54,040 nucleotides of DNA from JAAYJR01 sp964495655. Lineage in GTDB: Bacteria > Bacteroidota > Bacteroidia > Bacteroidales > Prolixibacteraceae. Below, piece by piece: positions 43,441 through 53,070 of the stretch. Position 1 is the stretch's first letter. Every line of letters starts with the position of its first letter. The notes under the pieces are model-generated. The model was not told where the DNA came from and searched no databases. It was given only the letters and a program-made list of their open reading frames with translations. The DNA is taken from positions 1 to 54,040 of the forward strand of contig CAZBWK010000009.1 of NCBI GenBank assembly GCA_964495655.1, in the 5' to 3' direction. The position numbers and the translations under genes were made by a program.

Positions 43441-44856
43441 TTATTTTCCATTTCCTTTTATACTTACCATAAGGGTGTAAATAAGTATTTTAAAATCTAC
43501 ATACAGGGAAATGTTTTTCAGGTACATCATATCATAAGGAAGTCTTTCGAGCATCTCCTGCAGGTTGGAGGCATAGCCGTATTTTACCTGTCCCCATGAA
43601 GTTATACCCGGACGAAGCTTATGCAGGTGAGTATAATATGGTGCTGCTTTTACGATCTGTTCAATATAATAACGTCTTTCCGGTCTTGGTCCCACTAATG
43701 ACATTTCTCCTTTCAGAACGTTATAAAACTGAGGAATCTCATCCAGGTGGGTTTTTCTTAAAAATGATCCGACTTTAGTTATCCTTTCATCATTTTCGCT
43801 TGATAATTCCGGCGTGCCGTTCTCGGCGTTGAAAACCATACTGCGGAGCTTGTATATATAAAATGGTTTGCCAAATCTTCCGATACGTTCCTGTTTATAT
43901 ATTACCGGTCCTTTTGAGGTAGCTTTTATGATGATGGCAAGAATGCAAAATAATGGCAACATAACTATGGAAGCAGATATTGATGTAAAAATGTCAATCA
44001 TTCTTTTTGTTTTTTCCTGCCATGCAGGCATTATGCCATTGGAGATTTTTATCAGCGGACTGCCATAGATGGCATTCATCTTTACGGTTCCCGACAGAAA
44101 GTCATAGAGATCGGGTATACCCCAGATAGTGACATGCCTGTTTTCAAGAACTGTTAAAATGTCGCTTATCCTTTCGTGATCTTTTGTTTCTAATGCTATG
44201 ATTACCTCTTCAATATTATTTTTTTCAATTATTTTGTTTAAATCCTGCGGCTTCCCAAGGTTAGGAAGATATTGCTGCATTATCATGTCATTGTTATCCT
44301 CGAGACCTATAAATCCGGCAAACAGATTGCCGGCAGGACGCTGCTGGCTTATCATTTCATTGTAAATTTTTTCAGCTTTTTTATTGCTTCCGATCAGAAT
44401 AGTGTTAAATCCTATCTTCCTTTGATGTATGCGGTGTATCGTCCGGGTAGTCAGGATCAGTCGAAAAATGTAAGTGAGGCAAAAATGTAAAGCAAACAGC
44501 GTAAAAAAAAGTTGATAGTAATTTTTATAAGATTCTATGAAATCATCAAGTATGAGAGCAAAGAAAATAACTACTACCCCGACTAAAGATGTCAAAAAGG
44601 TCTCGCCCAGTTCAAGCAGCCTTGACCGCCGGTATATATTATCATAAAATCCGGTTATATAATAGAAAAAGAGCCAGGCAGCAGGTATAAGGGCCAGTCC
44701 GAGAAAATACCTGGAAGTAAATTCAACAGGTATATCAATCCCGAAGAGCTGTGGCTCAATGAATACTTTTCTGTATATATAAAAAGCTGTCCAGCTAAAG
44801 GCTGCAGCTATGAAGTCAAGCATCAGATATCTGGCAACCTGCCATTTTCTATTCAT
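43441..44856 (-). CDS. Undecaprenyl-phosphate sugar phosphotransferase (WcaJ/WbaP-like)
   Basis: A 471-residue polyisoprenyl-phosphate hexose-1-phosphate transferase that starts assembly of exopolysaccharide or O-antigen on the lipid carrier. The N-terminus has four hydrophobic segments (about 10-135), then a CoA-binding-like Rossmann region (about 140-260, TILIGSNKKAEKI), a further membrane segment (about 275-310) and the catalytic domain with GPVIYKQERIGRFGKPFYIYKLRSM and DEIPQFYNVLKGEMSLVGPRPER. No other capsule genes are adjacent, so it is a stand-alone locus here. Confidence 0.85.
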   Translation of the reverse strand: MNRKWQVARYLMLDFIAAAFSWTAFYIYRKVFIEPQLFGIDIPVEFTSRYFLGLALIPAAWLFFYYITGFYDNIYRRSRLLELGETFLTSLVGVVVIFFALILDDFIESYKNYYQLFFTLFALHFCLTYIFRLILTTRTIHRIHQRKIGFNTILIGSNKKAEKIYNEMISQQRPAGNLFAGFIGLEDNNDMIMQQYLPNLGKPQDLNKIIEKNNIEEVIIALETKDHERISDILTVLENRHVTIWGIPDLYDFLSGTVKMNAIYGSPLIKISNGIMPAWQEKTKRMIDIFTSISASIVMLPLFCILAIIIKATSKGPVIYKQERIGRFGKPFYIYKLRSMVFNAENGTPELSSENDERITKVGSFLRKTHLDEIPQFYNVLKGEMSLVGPRPERRYYIEQIVKAAPYYTHLHKLRPGITSWGQVKYGYASNLQEMLERLPYDMMYLKNISLYVDFKILIYTLMVSIKGNGK

Positions 44857-44949
44857 TATTTGCCGGTTATGTTAAGTTTGGAAAAACAGTGTTAATGTAA
44901 ATCCTAACCAGTAACGAAAAAAATTGAAAATTATTATGGCAAAAGTAAC

Positions 44950-45810
44950 CTAACTGTCGGAGAATTGAGATAATTTTAATCTTATCAAAGTCATATTTTG
45001 CAAAACCTTCAGATAATCATCAATTTCTGTTACCTGATGTTTTTTCGAAAGGGTGTTTTCTATGAATTTGTTGAATTCGTCTGTAGATTTCATTCTGCCC
45101 GGATCGATTTTCGATTTGTTATAAGTGAAGTTTTTGGTGAAAAAATTAAAAGAGACCACCATTCCCGAGGCAAATGCTTTGATTGTAAATTCGTCAGATG
45201 GCAGTGATCCTGAATTAAGATTAACAATAGCGGCGTTTCCAAAATCGATGCGAAGGTTAATAAACTCGGAAAGAACTGCGGGAGACTTAAAAGCCGATGC
45301 ACTGATTTTTTTTGGAGATCCATTGATCATTCCCTGCAGCATCATAAGTACACTGATCAGCAATTCATCCTTTTTGTTATCTTTTTTATAACAGGTAATA
45401 TCCCAGTAGGCAGGAGGTTTTATATTATTTTTCAGCCAGTGAACCGCAGGGTGGTTAAACAGGGGATTAGAAAACTGAAAGACAATGTCAGCCTCCTTTG
45501 CCAGTTTTGCAAGTTCTTCGAATTCATGAATACTGTAATCAGGATAATCAGAAGCAAAAATATGTTTTCCTTTTTTCACAGCTTTGCTGATCAGGTTAAA
45601 AGGCAGAAGAGAAAAATGATTAATCACCAGAATATCCGATCGTTCTATCAACTCAAAACGGTTAAATTCAGGGACTGAAAATCTGAAATCATCATTTGAT
45701 TTCACTCCGATTGATGATTTTCCGACAATATGAATTTTAGAATTTTTCTGAATCCTTTTAATATAAGGCTCCAGTAACTTGATATCTCCTATAAATCCCA
45801 GGTTCAGCAT
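44950..45810 (-). CDS. Short Gfo/Idh/MocA-like protein
   Basis: A 286-residue protein with a Rossmann-like start (LNLGFIGDIKLLEPYI) and the Gfo/Idh layout of RSDILVINHFSLLPFNLISKAVKKGKHIFASD, which matches the region where family members keep an EKP motif. Here the motif reads ASDYPDYSI, so the catalytic lysine is absent and the nucleotide-binding glycines are reduced to one. It is shorter than normal (about 330-450). It could be a degenerate oxidoreductase with a binding role. It lies upstream of the sugar transferase on the same strand with a 93-nt gap. Confidence 0.55.
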   Translation of the reverse strand: MLNLGFIGDIKLLEPYIKRIQKNSKIHIVGKSSIGVKSNDDFRFSVPEFNRFELIERSDILVINHFSLLPFNLISKAVKKGKHIFASDYPDYSIHEFEELAKLAKEADIVFQFSNPLFNHPAVHWLKNNIKPPAYWDITCYKKDNKKDELLISVLMMLQGMINGSPKKISASAFKSPAVLSEFINLRIDFGNAAIVNLNSGSLPSDEFTIKAFASGMVVSFNFFTKNFTYNKSKIDPGRMKSTDEFNKFIENTLSKKHQVTEIDDYLKVLQNMTLIRLKLSQFSDS

Positions 45811-45926
45811 AATAGTACAAATATAAAATTCAGATTAAATGTAATTTGAGTTGGTAGTATTAATTTATCAACTTAATGTGTTAATATTGTATAAAAAGCA
45901 TATTGGAAAATTAAGTGTAGTAAATA

Positions 45927-45934
45927 TATTTTTG
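45927..45934 (+). promoter_or_regulatory. Bacteroides-type -7 element (TATTTTTG) before pcm
   Basis: TATTTTTG fits TAnnTTTG and lies 20 nt before the pcm start codon. No strong TTTG is seen 19-21 nt upstream. Confidence 0.4.
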
Positions 45935-45953
45935 TTGTATAATTTACTTTAGA

Positions 45954-46604
45954 ATGATGGAAAATGAAGATCTCCGTTACCGGGGGATGAGGAAAAAGCT
46001 TGTTGAAGGATTGAAGATAAAAGGGATAAGAGATGAAAATGTTTTATCTGCCATTGAAAAAGTGCCAAGGCATCTTTTTATGGAGAGTTCATTCATCAAT
46101 TTCGCATATAAGGACCAGGCTTTTCCAATCGGATCGGGGCAGACCATTTCACAACCATATACTGTGGCTTTTCAGACTCAGCTGCTTGAAGTAAAGAAGA
46201 ATGATAAAATTTTAGAAGTAGGCACCGGATCAGGATACCAGGCAGCTGTATTGTCAGAAATGGGGGCGAGGGTTTATACTGTTGAAAGGCAAAAGGAGCT
46301 TTTTTTAAAAGCACAGTCTTTTCTGCCTGAGATAGGTTATCATCCTGCATGTTTTTTTGGTGATGGCAGGCTCGGATTACCCGGATTTGCACCTTTCGAC
46401 AAGATTTTGGTAACAGCGGGGGCTTCCTCGGTGCCTTTGGCATTAAAGGAACAGTTAAAAACAGGAGGCAGGCTTGTAATACCAGTGGGAAGAGAAAGCA
46501 GGCAGGAAATGATGGTAATTATTCGTATTTCAGAAGTAGAGTTTAAATATCAAAAACACGGAGGCTTTATTTTTGTTCCATTATTAAAAGGTATTGTAAA
46601 TTAA
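45954..46604 (+). CDS. pcm: Protein-L-isoaspartate O-methyltransferase
   Basis: A 216-residue SAM-dependent enzyme that methylates isoaspartyl residues in damaged proteins. It carries VPRHLFM, GSGQTISQPYTVAFQTQLL, the SAM motif LEVGTGSGYQAAVLSEMG and PFDKILVTAGASSVPLALKEQLK, all typical. Two start codons in a row (45954 and 45957) are possible. It is followed after 6 nt by the metallo-hydrolase and then gcvP, a likely housekeeping operon. Confidence 0.88.
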   Translation: MMENEDLRYRGMRKKLVEGLKIKGIRDENVLSAIEKVPRHLFMESSFINFAYKDQAFPIGSGQTISQPYTVAFQTQLLEVKKNDKILEVGTGSGYQAAVLSEMGARVYTVERQKELFLKAQSFLPEIGYHPACFFGDGRLGLPGFAPFDKILVTAGASSVPLALKEQLKTGGRLVIPVGRESRQEMMVIIRISEVEFKYQKHGGFIFVPLLKGIVN

Positions 46605-46610
46605 AAGGCT

Positions 46611-47249
46611 ATGATAAGCATTAAGAAGTTCACCGTAAATCCGTTGCAGGAAAATTCATATATCGTATACGACGAAACCGGGGATTGTATATTAATTGAT
46701 CCCGGATTTTATTTTCCTGAAGAACAGGAGAAAGTTAAAAAATATATTTCGGGGCATCAGCTAAACCCTGTGTTGATCGCTAATACCCATTGTCACTTTG
46801 ATCATTTAATGGGGGTTGAGTTCCTTCGAAAAGAGTATGGTATCAGTTTCGCTGCACATGCTGATGACGCTTTTTGGGTTGAGGCAGCAATAGAGCAGGG
46901 AGAGATGTTTGGTTTTAAGATAGAATCAGTAAATATGCCTGACTCCTTTTTCGATGAAAATGGCCTTATTGAGTTTGGTCATTCAGCGCTCAGTATTATT
47001 CATGTGCCTGGTCATTCGCCCGGTCATGTTGTTTTTTATTCCGAAAAGGATAAAGTGTTGTTGTCGGGAGATGTTATCTTTTATGGCAGCATAGGCCGCA
47101 CAGATCTGCCGGGAGGTAATTATGATCAGTTAATATCAAATATCAATAATAAACTTTTTACACTTCCTCTGGATGTTAAAATACTTTGCGGACACGGGCC
47201 CTCAACAAATATTGGTTTTGAAAAATCATCCAATCCGTTTCTCACCTGA
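46611..47249 (+). CDS. MBL-fold metallo-hydrolase (glyoxalase-II-like)
   Basis: A 212-residue metallo-beta-lactamase-fold hydrolase. The zinc motifs are NTHCHFDHLMG, HVPGHSPGHVVFY, LSGDVIF and ILCGHGP, in the standard order. Length and layout match the YcbL/GloB-like thioesterase group. It lies in line with pcm (6 nt) and gcvP (24 nt). Confidence 0.85.
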   Translation: MISIKKFTVNPLQENSYIVYDETGDCILIDPGFYFPEEQEKVKKYISGHQLNPVLIANTHCHFDHLMGVEFLRKEYGISFAAHADDAFWVEAAIEQGEMFGFKIESVNMPDSFFDENGLIEFGHSALSIIHVPGHSPGHVVFYSEKDKVLLSGDVIFYGSIGRTDLPGGNYDQLISNINNKLFTLPLDVKILCGHGPSTNIGFEKSSNPFLT

Positions 47250-47273
47250 GGCGGGAAATAATTATATAGAATA

Positions 47274-50171
47274 ATGACTATTAATTTAAAATCTTCTAAG
47301 ATGTCTCACGATCTGTTTGCATCACGGCACATTGGCCCCCGGGAAGAAGAAATCGATGAAATGCTCAGATTTGTCGGTGTTAACTCCCTCGAAGAATTAA
47401 TCAATCAGACAGTTCCTTCTGATATACGATTAAAGGAGCCTCTTAAATTACAGGAAGGGATTACCGAACGGCGTTATTTCAGAAAGATCCTTAACCTGGC
47501 CGGCAAAAACAAGGTGTTCAACACCTATATCGGGATGGGCTACTATGATACTATAACACCGGCGGTTATTCTGCGCAATGTGCTGGAAAATCCTGTCTGG
47601 TATACCTCTTATACTCCCTATCAGGCCGAGATCTCGCAGGGCAGGCTTGAGGCATTGTTAAATTTCCAGACAATGATCTGTGAATTGACATCCATGGAGA
47701 TATCTAACGCCTCTCTTCTTGATGAAGCTACTGCTGCTGCCGAGGCTATGATAATGATGTACAATCTGCGGACACGCCCAATGGTGAGGGCAGGTGTAAA
47801 TAAATTACTCGTAGATGAAAACATCTGGCCGCAAACACTTGATGTATTGATCACCCGTGCTGATCCGCTGGGAATTGAATTACAGAAATCATCAAAGAAT
47901 GATTTTAATTTCACGGAAGATGTTTTCGGGGTAATTGTTCAATACCCTGATTCAAATGGTGAGATAGTTGATTGTTCAGAGATTGTGAAAAATGCCAGTG
48001 AAAAGGGTATTAAGGTTGCTGTTTCGTGCGACCTGCTTTCACTGGCTCTTTTAACCCCTCCCGGCGAGTGGGGCGCAGATATAGTATTCGGCAGCAGTCA
48101 GCGTTTCGGTATACCAATGGGATATGGCGGTCCGCATGCCGCTTTCTTTGCATCAAAAGATGAATATAAGAGGTATATGCCAGGCCGTATCATCGGTGTT
48201 TCAAGAGATATTCATGGTAACTGGGCTCTGCGTATGGCGCTGCAAACACGCGAGCAGCACATAAAGCGTGAAAAGGCTACCTCTAATATCTGTACAGCCC
48301 AGGCTTTGCTGGCTACCATGGCGGGTTTTTTTGGTATTTATCATGGTAATGAAGGACTAAAAAGAATTGCCCGGCGTATTCATAATATTGCTGCTTTCCT
48401 GGGTGATGAATTAGAAAAGCTGGGATACAGGCAGTTGAATGCCAATTTTTTTGATACTGTCAGAATAGAGTTACCCCGGTATGTTAAGAGAGAGGATATA
48501 GAATGGCTCTCTCATGAGTTGGAAATGAATTTTCGATATTTCGATGACGGTAATGTAGGTTTAAGTGTTGATGAAACAACCAACCGTGAGGATATGACAT
48601 GGATACTGGAGGTATTTGCGAAAGCTGCAAATAAAGATTGGCCTGTTGTAAAAGAGTATCCCAAAGGTTATGAAATAGATGAAAAGTTCAGAAGAGAAAG
48701 CAGTTTTATGGATCAGGAAGCATTCAGGCTTTACCGTTCCGAGACTGAAATGCTGAGGTATATTAAGAAATTGGAAAGGAAAGATATCTCACTTGCTCAC
48801 TCAATGATTTCGCTGGGCTCATGCACAATGAAGCTTAATGCTGCCACCGAGATGTTACCGCTAAGCTGGATAGAGTTCAATGGAATTCATCCTTTTGTAC
48901 CAAAAAACCAGGCAAGGGGATATCATGAAATGATGGAAGAGTTGCGTCGCGACCTTGCTGAGATCACCGGAATGGCAGATGTGAGCCTTATGCCTAATTC
49001 AGGGGCAGCAGGTGAATATACAGGGCTGATGGTAATAAGAGAGTACCACAGAAGCAGGGGAGAGGGACATCGCAATGTAGTGCTTATCCCTTCATCTGCT
49101 CATGGAACTAATCCTGCCAGTGCTGTAATGGCAGGCATGAAGGTTATTGTTGTGGATTGCGATGACAGAGGTAACATTGATCTTCAGGATCTGAAGCAGA
49201 AAGCTCTGGAGAACACTGAGTTTCTGGCAGCTATTATGATCACCTATCCTTCAACACATGGTGTTTTTGAATCGTCTGTTGTTGATATTTGCGAGGTAAT
49301 TCATAAATATGGCGGACAGGTATATATGGACGGAGCTAATATGAATGCAATGGTAGGCTTGTCGTCACCCGGCCTCATTGGAGCGGACGTATGTCATTTA
49401 AACCTTCATAAAACATTCGCCATCCCCCACGGAGGAGGCGGACCCGGCGTCGGACCTGTTGCAGTTGCAGGTCACCTGGTAGATTTTTTACCTTCACACC
49501 CCGTAATGAATAACGGGCATATCGGCATTAATGCAGTCTCGGCAGCTCCCTGGGGAAGCGCTTCGGTGTTGCCGATAACTTACGGGTATATAAAAATGAT
49601 GGGAGCCGGCGGACTGACACGTGCTTCCTGCATTGCTATCCTGAATGCTAATTATATTGCACGGGCCCTGGATAGGAATTATGGTATTTTATATACAGGT
49701 GATAACAGACGGGTAGCACATGAACTGATACTGGAGTGCAGGCATTTTAAAACTTCGGCAGGAATTACTGAAGAGGATATTGCAAAAAGACTGATGGATT
49801 TCGGTTTTCATGCACCTACACTTTCATTTCCTGTTCACGGAACCCTTATGATAGAACCTACTGAAAGTGAGTCACTACAGGAACTTGACAGGTTTATTGA
49901 TGCCATGAATGTCATTTACAATGAGATTCAGGAGATTGAAAAAGGTGAGTTTGACAGTCAGAATAATGTATTTAAAAATGCACCCCATACCGCTGAAATT
50001 GTAAGTTCAGATGACTGGAAATATGACTATTCACGGCAAAAAGCCGCATATCCGGCAGATTGGGTTAAAGATAATAAATTCTGGGTGCCGGTAGGAAGGG
50101 TTGATAATGCCTGGGGTGACAGAAATCTGATCTGTACTTGTGGAACAGCTATTAATAATAAAGATAAATAA
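47274..50171 (+). CDS. gcvP: Glycine dehydrogenase (decarboxylating), P protein
   Basis: A 965-residue PLP enzyme of the glycine cleavage system that decarboxylates glycine and passes aminomethyl to the H protein. The N-terminal half (FASRHIGPREEEIDEML, YTPYQAEISQGRLE, SSQRFGIPMGYGGPHAAFFA) and C-terminal half (MSLVPNSG-like VSLMPNSGAAGEYTG, NLHKTFAIPHGGGGPGVGP with the PLP-binding Lys) show the single-chain form. An in-frame ATG at 47301 would give a start closer to usual P proteins. The T and H proteins are not in the window. Confidence 0.93.
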   Translation: MTINLKSSKMSHDLFASRHIGPREEEIDEMLRFVGVNSLEELINQTVPSDIRLKEPLKLQEGITERRYFRKILNLAGKNKVFNTYIGMGYYDTITPAVILRNVLENPVWYTSYTPYQAEISQGRLEALLNFQTMICELTSMEISNASLLDEATAAAEAMIMMYNLRTRPMVRAGVNKLLVDENIWPQTLDVLITRADPLGIELQKSSKNDFNFTEDVFGVIVQYPDSNGEIVDCSEIVKNASEKGIKVAVSCDLLSLALLTPPGEWGADIVFGSSQRFGIPMGYGGPHAAFFASKDEYKRYMPGRIIGVSRDIHGNWALRMALQTREQHIKREKATSNICTAQALLATMAGFFGIYHGNEGLKRIARRIHNIAAFLGDELEKLGYRQLNANFFDTVRIELPRYVKREDIEWLSHELEMNFRYFDDGNVGLSVDETTNREDMTWILEVFAKAANKDWPVVKEYPKGYEIDEKFRRESSFMDQEAFRLYRSETEMLRYIKKLERKDISLAHSMISLGSCTMKLNAATEMLPLSWIEFNGIHPFVPKNQARGYHEMMEELRRDLAEITGMADVSLMPNSGAAGEYTGLMVIREYHRSRGEGHRNVVLIPSSAHGTNPASAVMAGMKVIVVDCDDRGNIDLQDLKQKALENTEFLAAIMITYPSTHGVFESSVVDICEVIHKYGGQVYMDGANMNAMVGLSSPGLIGADVCHLNLHKTFAIPHGGGGPGVGPVAVAGHLVDFLPSHPVMNNGHIGINAVSAAPWGSASVLPITYGYIKMMGAGGLTRASCIAILNANYIARALDRNYGILYTGDNRRVAHELILECRHFKTSAGITEEDIAKRLMDFGFHAPTLSFPVHGTLMIEPTESESLQELDRFIDAMNVIYNEIQEIEKGEFDSQNNVFKNAPHTAEIVSSDDWKYDYSRQKAAYPADWVKDNKFWVPVGRVDNAWGDRNLICTCGTAINNKDK

Positions 50172-50231
50172 TCCGGTATTGACAGACAGTTATTATATTA
50201 TTACTGCCCGCAACTATTATTGTACAATATT

Positions 50232-51035
50232 ATGATAGTATTTCCAAATGCAAAGATAAACCTGGGACTGAATATTATTTCCAGACGAAGTGACGGATAT
50301 CATGATTTGGAAACAGTATATTATCCTTTGCCTTTTACAGATGCTTTAGAAATGGCCGAAACCGGAGAAGCAGGATTAACTGTATCAGGAATTCAGGTTG
50401 ATGCCAATCCAAATGATAATCTTGTTTTGAAAACATATAACCTTGTAAAAAGAGATTTTAGCCTCCCCCCGGTTATGTTTCATCTGCATAAAGTTATTCC
50501 GCCCGGCAGGGGACTTGGCGGAGGTAGTTCGGATGCTGCTTTTACCCTTAAAATGATTAATGATTACTTTAATCTCGGACTCAATCATGATGTTTTGTCC
50601 GGTTATGCTTCATTAATAGGTGCAGATTGTCCCTTTTTTATTGAGAACAGACCTGTATTTGCAGAAAGTACAGGTGATATATTAACACCTTTGAGTATAG
50701 ATATTTCAGATTACCATATAGTTGTACTGGATCCGGGATGTTTTGTCTCTACCGGAGAGGCATATGAAAATGTGGTTCCCGCAAGACCATCATTCTGCTT
50801 AAGAGAGCTGGCCGGCATTCCTGTTGAGCAGTGGAAAGACCTGGTAGTGAACGATTTTGAAAATACAATCTTTGAAAAATTCCCCGTTATTAACGACTGC
50901 AAAGAAAAACTATATGATCTGGGCGCTCTCTATGCTTCCATGTCCGGCAGCGGCTCATCAGTATATGGTATATTCAGGCAGTTTCCTCAAAATATGGAAA
51001 AAATAATACAAAAAGGTATTTTATTTGCCGTCTAA
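50232..51035 (+). CDS. ispE: 4-diphosphocytidyl-2-C-methyl-D-erythritol kinase
   Basis: A 267-residue GHMP kinase of the non-mevalonate isoprenoid pathway, phosphorylating the 2-hydroxyl of CDP-methylerythritol. Motifs are PNAKINLGLNI, RSDGYHDLETV, PPGRGLGGGSSDAAFTL with the ATP-binding loop and SMSGSGSSVYGIF near the end. The ATG at 50232 fits the family start; a TTG at 50220 would add four residues. Confidence 0.9.
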   Translation: MIVFPNAKINLGLNIISRRSDGYHDLETVYYPLPFTDALEMAETGEAGLTVSGIQVDANPNDNLVLKTYNLVKRDFSLPPVMFHLHKVIPPGRGLGGGSSDAAFTLKMINDYFNLGLNHDVLSGYASLIGADCPFFIENRPVFAESTGDILTPLSIDISDYHIVVLDPGCFVSTGEAYENVVPARPSFCLRELAGIPVEQWKDLVVNDFENTIFEKFPVINDCKEKLYDLGALYASMSGSGSSVYGIFRQFPQNMEKIIQKGILFAV

Positions 51036-51095
51036 ATTCGTCTGTTCACCGATAAAATAGTCCCGCTCACATAATTTCCCTGTTTTTTAGTATTT

Positions 51096-51129
51096 AAAGG
51101 TGCAACCTTTGTGCCAGTTATGTGTCTAT
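51096..51129 (+). promoter_or_regulatory. Candidate ECF-sigma promoter upstream of the small repeat protein
   Basis: AAAGGT-GCA-ACCTTT (51096-51110) is an inverted repeat whose GCAACC (51102-51107) resembles an ECF -35 element. GTCTAT at 51124-51129, 16 nt further on, resembles an ECF -10 element. No TAnnTTTG box is present in this gap. The site is 43 nt before the ATG at 51172. Assignment is by analogy only. Confidence 0.4.
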
Positions 51130-51171
51130 TAGTATAAACTAAAGAAAATCGTAATGTTAAAATTAAAAGCC

Positions 51172-51522
51172 ATGAAAACAAGAAGTGTAAGATTTAACCA
51201 GATTATTTTTTCAACTATGTTAGTTATGTTTCTTTTAGCAGCGAATATGAATGTAACCGGGGCAGATATAGCTGTTGCTGCGGATCTTGAACGTGTTGCG
51301 GAAGCCAAACTTGTTCTGGAAGAGTGGATGGTTAGCGGTAAGTATTGGGAAGTGAGCAGTGCCAATACTATTGAACATGAAGCCGGACCTGTATGTGGGA
51401 TTGAATCATGGATGCTTGATGAAAGTAAATGGGATTTTAAACCGGTAATAAATATAGTTGCCGTATCTGAAGAAGAACTAAAAATTGAATCATGGATGAT
51501 CAGTGAAAGATTATGGAATTAG
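51172..51522 (+). CDS. Small secreted protein with three 28-residue Trp-rich repeats
   Basis: A 116-residue protein with a signal-like N-terminus (MKTRSVRFNQIIFSTMLVMF... ) and three C-terminal repeats: EEWMVSGKYWE (50-60), ESWMLDESKWD (78-88) and ESWMISERLWN (106-116). The repeats recur with an exact 28-residue period and keep E-x-W-M and a second Trp seven residues later. The last repeat ends at the C-terminus. I know of similar short W-M-containing secreted proteins in Bacteroidota but not of a described function. An ATG at 51154 would add six residues. It may be an envelope-stress or carbohydrate-linked secreted protein; this is not shown. Confidence 0.65.
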   Translation: MKTRSVRFNQIIFSTMLVMFLLAANMNVTGADIAVAADLERVAEAKLVLEEWMVSGKYWEVSSANTIEHEAGPVCGIESWMLDESKWDFKPVINIVAVSEEELKIESWMISERLWN

Positions 51523-51565
51523 AGAAAGGTAATTAGATAAAGTGGTTTAGTTTAGTTGGATTAAG

Positions 51566-51593
51566 AAAGCTGTTGGCAACAACAGCTTTTTTT
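51566..51593 (+). terminator. Intrinsic terminator after the small repeat protein
   Basis: AAAGCTGTTG (51566-51575) and CAACAGCTTT (51580-51589) form a perfect 10-bp stem with a GCAA tetraloop followed by TTTT. It is 43 nt past the stop codon and sits between convergent genes, so the stem may also stop the dihydroorotase transcript, though only a short T run exists on that side. The rest of the 200-nt gap is empty. Confidence 0.85.
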
Positions 51594-51723
51594 GTCAGTC
51601 AGACAGAATTATTGAATATATTGGTTTACCTTACGGCATGACTGCAAAATATGGGCAGGCCTTCAGTATGATGATTTTTTCAATACACCGGGGGGGTAGG
51701 ATAACAGCAAGAATTGATTATAT

Positions 51724-53070
51724 CTATCGGGGATAGTCAAAATGCAATCTGTGGCCCTTAATTGCAGAATTTATTTTTCCATCTGAATAAACTTCCTGTC
51801 CGTTGATAAATGTAGAAACCACTTTATGCGAAAACTCAAATCCTTCAAACGGTGACCACCCGCATTTAAATAAAATATTCTCTCCGGAAACCATCCAGCT
51901 TTCATCCGGCCTGATCAAAACCAGATCAGCAAAATAGCCTTCACGGATATAACCTCGCCGGTCAATACCGAACAGGTCTGCCGGCGCATGACACATTTTC
52001 TGTATTATTTTCTCAACCGGAATAATGTCTTTTTTACTCATTTCGAGCATTGCTGTTAATGAATGCTGAATGAGCGGCCCACCCGACGGGGCTTCCAGAT
52101 AAGGTCTGCTTTTTTCCTCAAGCGTATGTGGTGCGTGGTCGGTAGAGATAACATCAATTTTATCTTCCAGCAGGGCTTCCCATAAAGCTTCTTTATCTTT
52201 AACTGTTTTTACTGAAGGATTCCATTTGATAAAGTTGCCCTGGATTTTATAATCCTTTTCATCAAACCACAGGTGGTGAACACATACCTCTGCAGTGATA
52301 TTTTTTTCTTTAACCCTGCCTGAAGAGAAAAGCTGCATCTCTTTACCAGTGGAAAGGTGTAATACATGTAGTCTTGCATTATGCTTCGTTGCTAGTTCAA
52401 CCGCTTTTGATGAAGACCGGTAACATGCTTCAGCGCTTCTTATATTTGTGTGGCACGATGCCGGAATATCAGAATTGTATTTTAACCTGGTCTCCTTCAG
52501 GTTTTCACGGATTGTTTGTTCATCTTCACAATGTGCTGCTACCAGCAGAGGTGAATTTTTAAAAATACCGGTAAGAGCTTTTTCGTCATCAACCAACATA
52601 TTCCCTGTAGATGATCCCATAAATAGTTTTAATCCGCAAACATCAGAAGGGTTGGCATTAACCACTTCATCAAGGTTATCGTTAGTAGCACCAAGATAAA
52701 AGGAGTAATTGGCACTGGAAACCTCAGCTGCCCTGCTGCATTTTTGTTCCAACAGATCCATTGTTGTTGTTTGGGGTATTGTATTTGGCATCTCCATATA
52801 TGAAGTAATGCCTCCGGCAACAGCTGCACGGCTTTCAGTTAATATTTCACCTTTATATGTCAGTCCGGGCTCCCGGAAATGAACATGACTGTCTATCACT
52901 CCCGGTATAAGATAAAGTCCGGAAGCATCAATTACCTCAACCTGTGAGTCTGTTATGTTTGGGGGAATAGTATATGGAAACACCCTTTCTATTAAATCAT
53001 TATTTATCAAAATACTGCCTTTGAATTTCAGTCCTTCATTTATTATAGTTGCATCTTTTATCAGCTTCAT
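51724..53070 (-). CDS. pyrC: Dihydroorotase
   Basis: A 448-residue amidohydrolase of pyrimidine synthesis that interconverts carbamoyl-aspartate and dihydroorotate. It has GVIDSHVHFREPGLTYKGEILTESRAAVAGGITSYMEMPNT, the LKLFMGSSTGNM segment with the probable carboxylated Lys, HCEDE, LHVLHLSTGKEM and STDHAPHTLEEK. The type is the long (class I-like) form. It overlaps the upstream glycosyltransferase gene by four bases, so translation is coupled. Confidence 0.88.
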   Translation of the reverse strand: MKLIKDATIINEGLKFKGSILINNDLIERVFPYTIPPNITDSQVEVIDASGLYLIPGVIDSHVHFREPGLTYKGEILTESRAAVAGGITSYMEMPNTIPQTTTMDLLEQKCSRAAEVSSANYSFYLGATNDNLDEVVNANPSDVCGLKLFMGSSTGNMLVDDEKALTGIFKNSPLLVAAHCEDEQTIRENLKETRLKYNSDIPASCHTNIRSAEACYRSSSKAVELATKHNARLHVLHLSTGKEMQLFSSGRVKEKNITAEVCVHHLWFDEKDYKIQGNFIKWNPSVKTVKDKEALWEALLEDKIDVISTDHAPHTLEEKSRPYLEAPSGGPLIQHSLTAMLEMSKKDIIPVEKIIQKMCHAPADLFGIDRRGYIREGYFADLVLIRPDESWMVSGENILFKCGWSPFEGFEFSHKVVSTFINGQEVYSDGKINSAIKGHRLHFDYPR

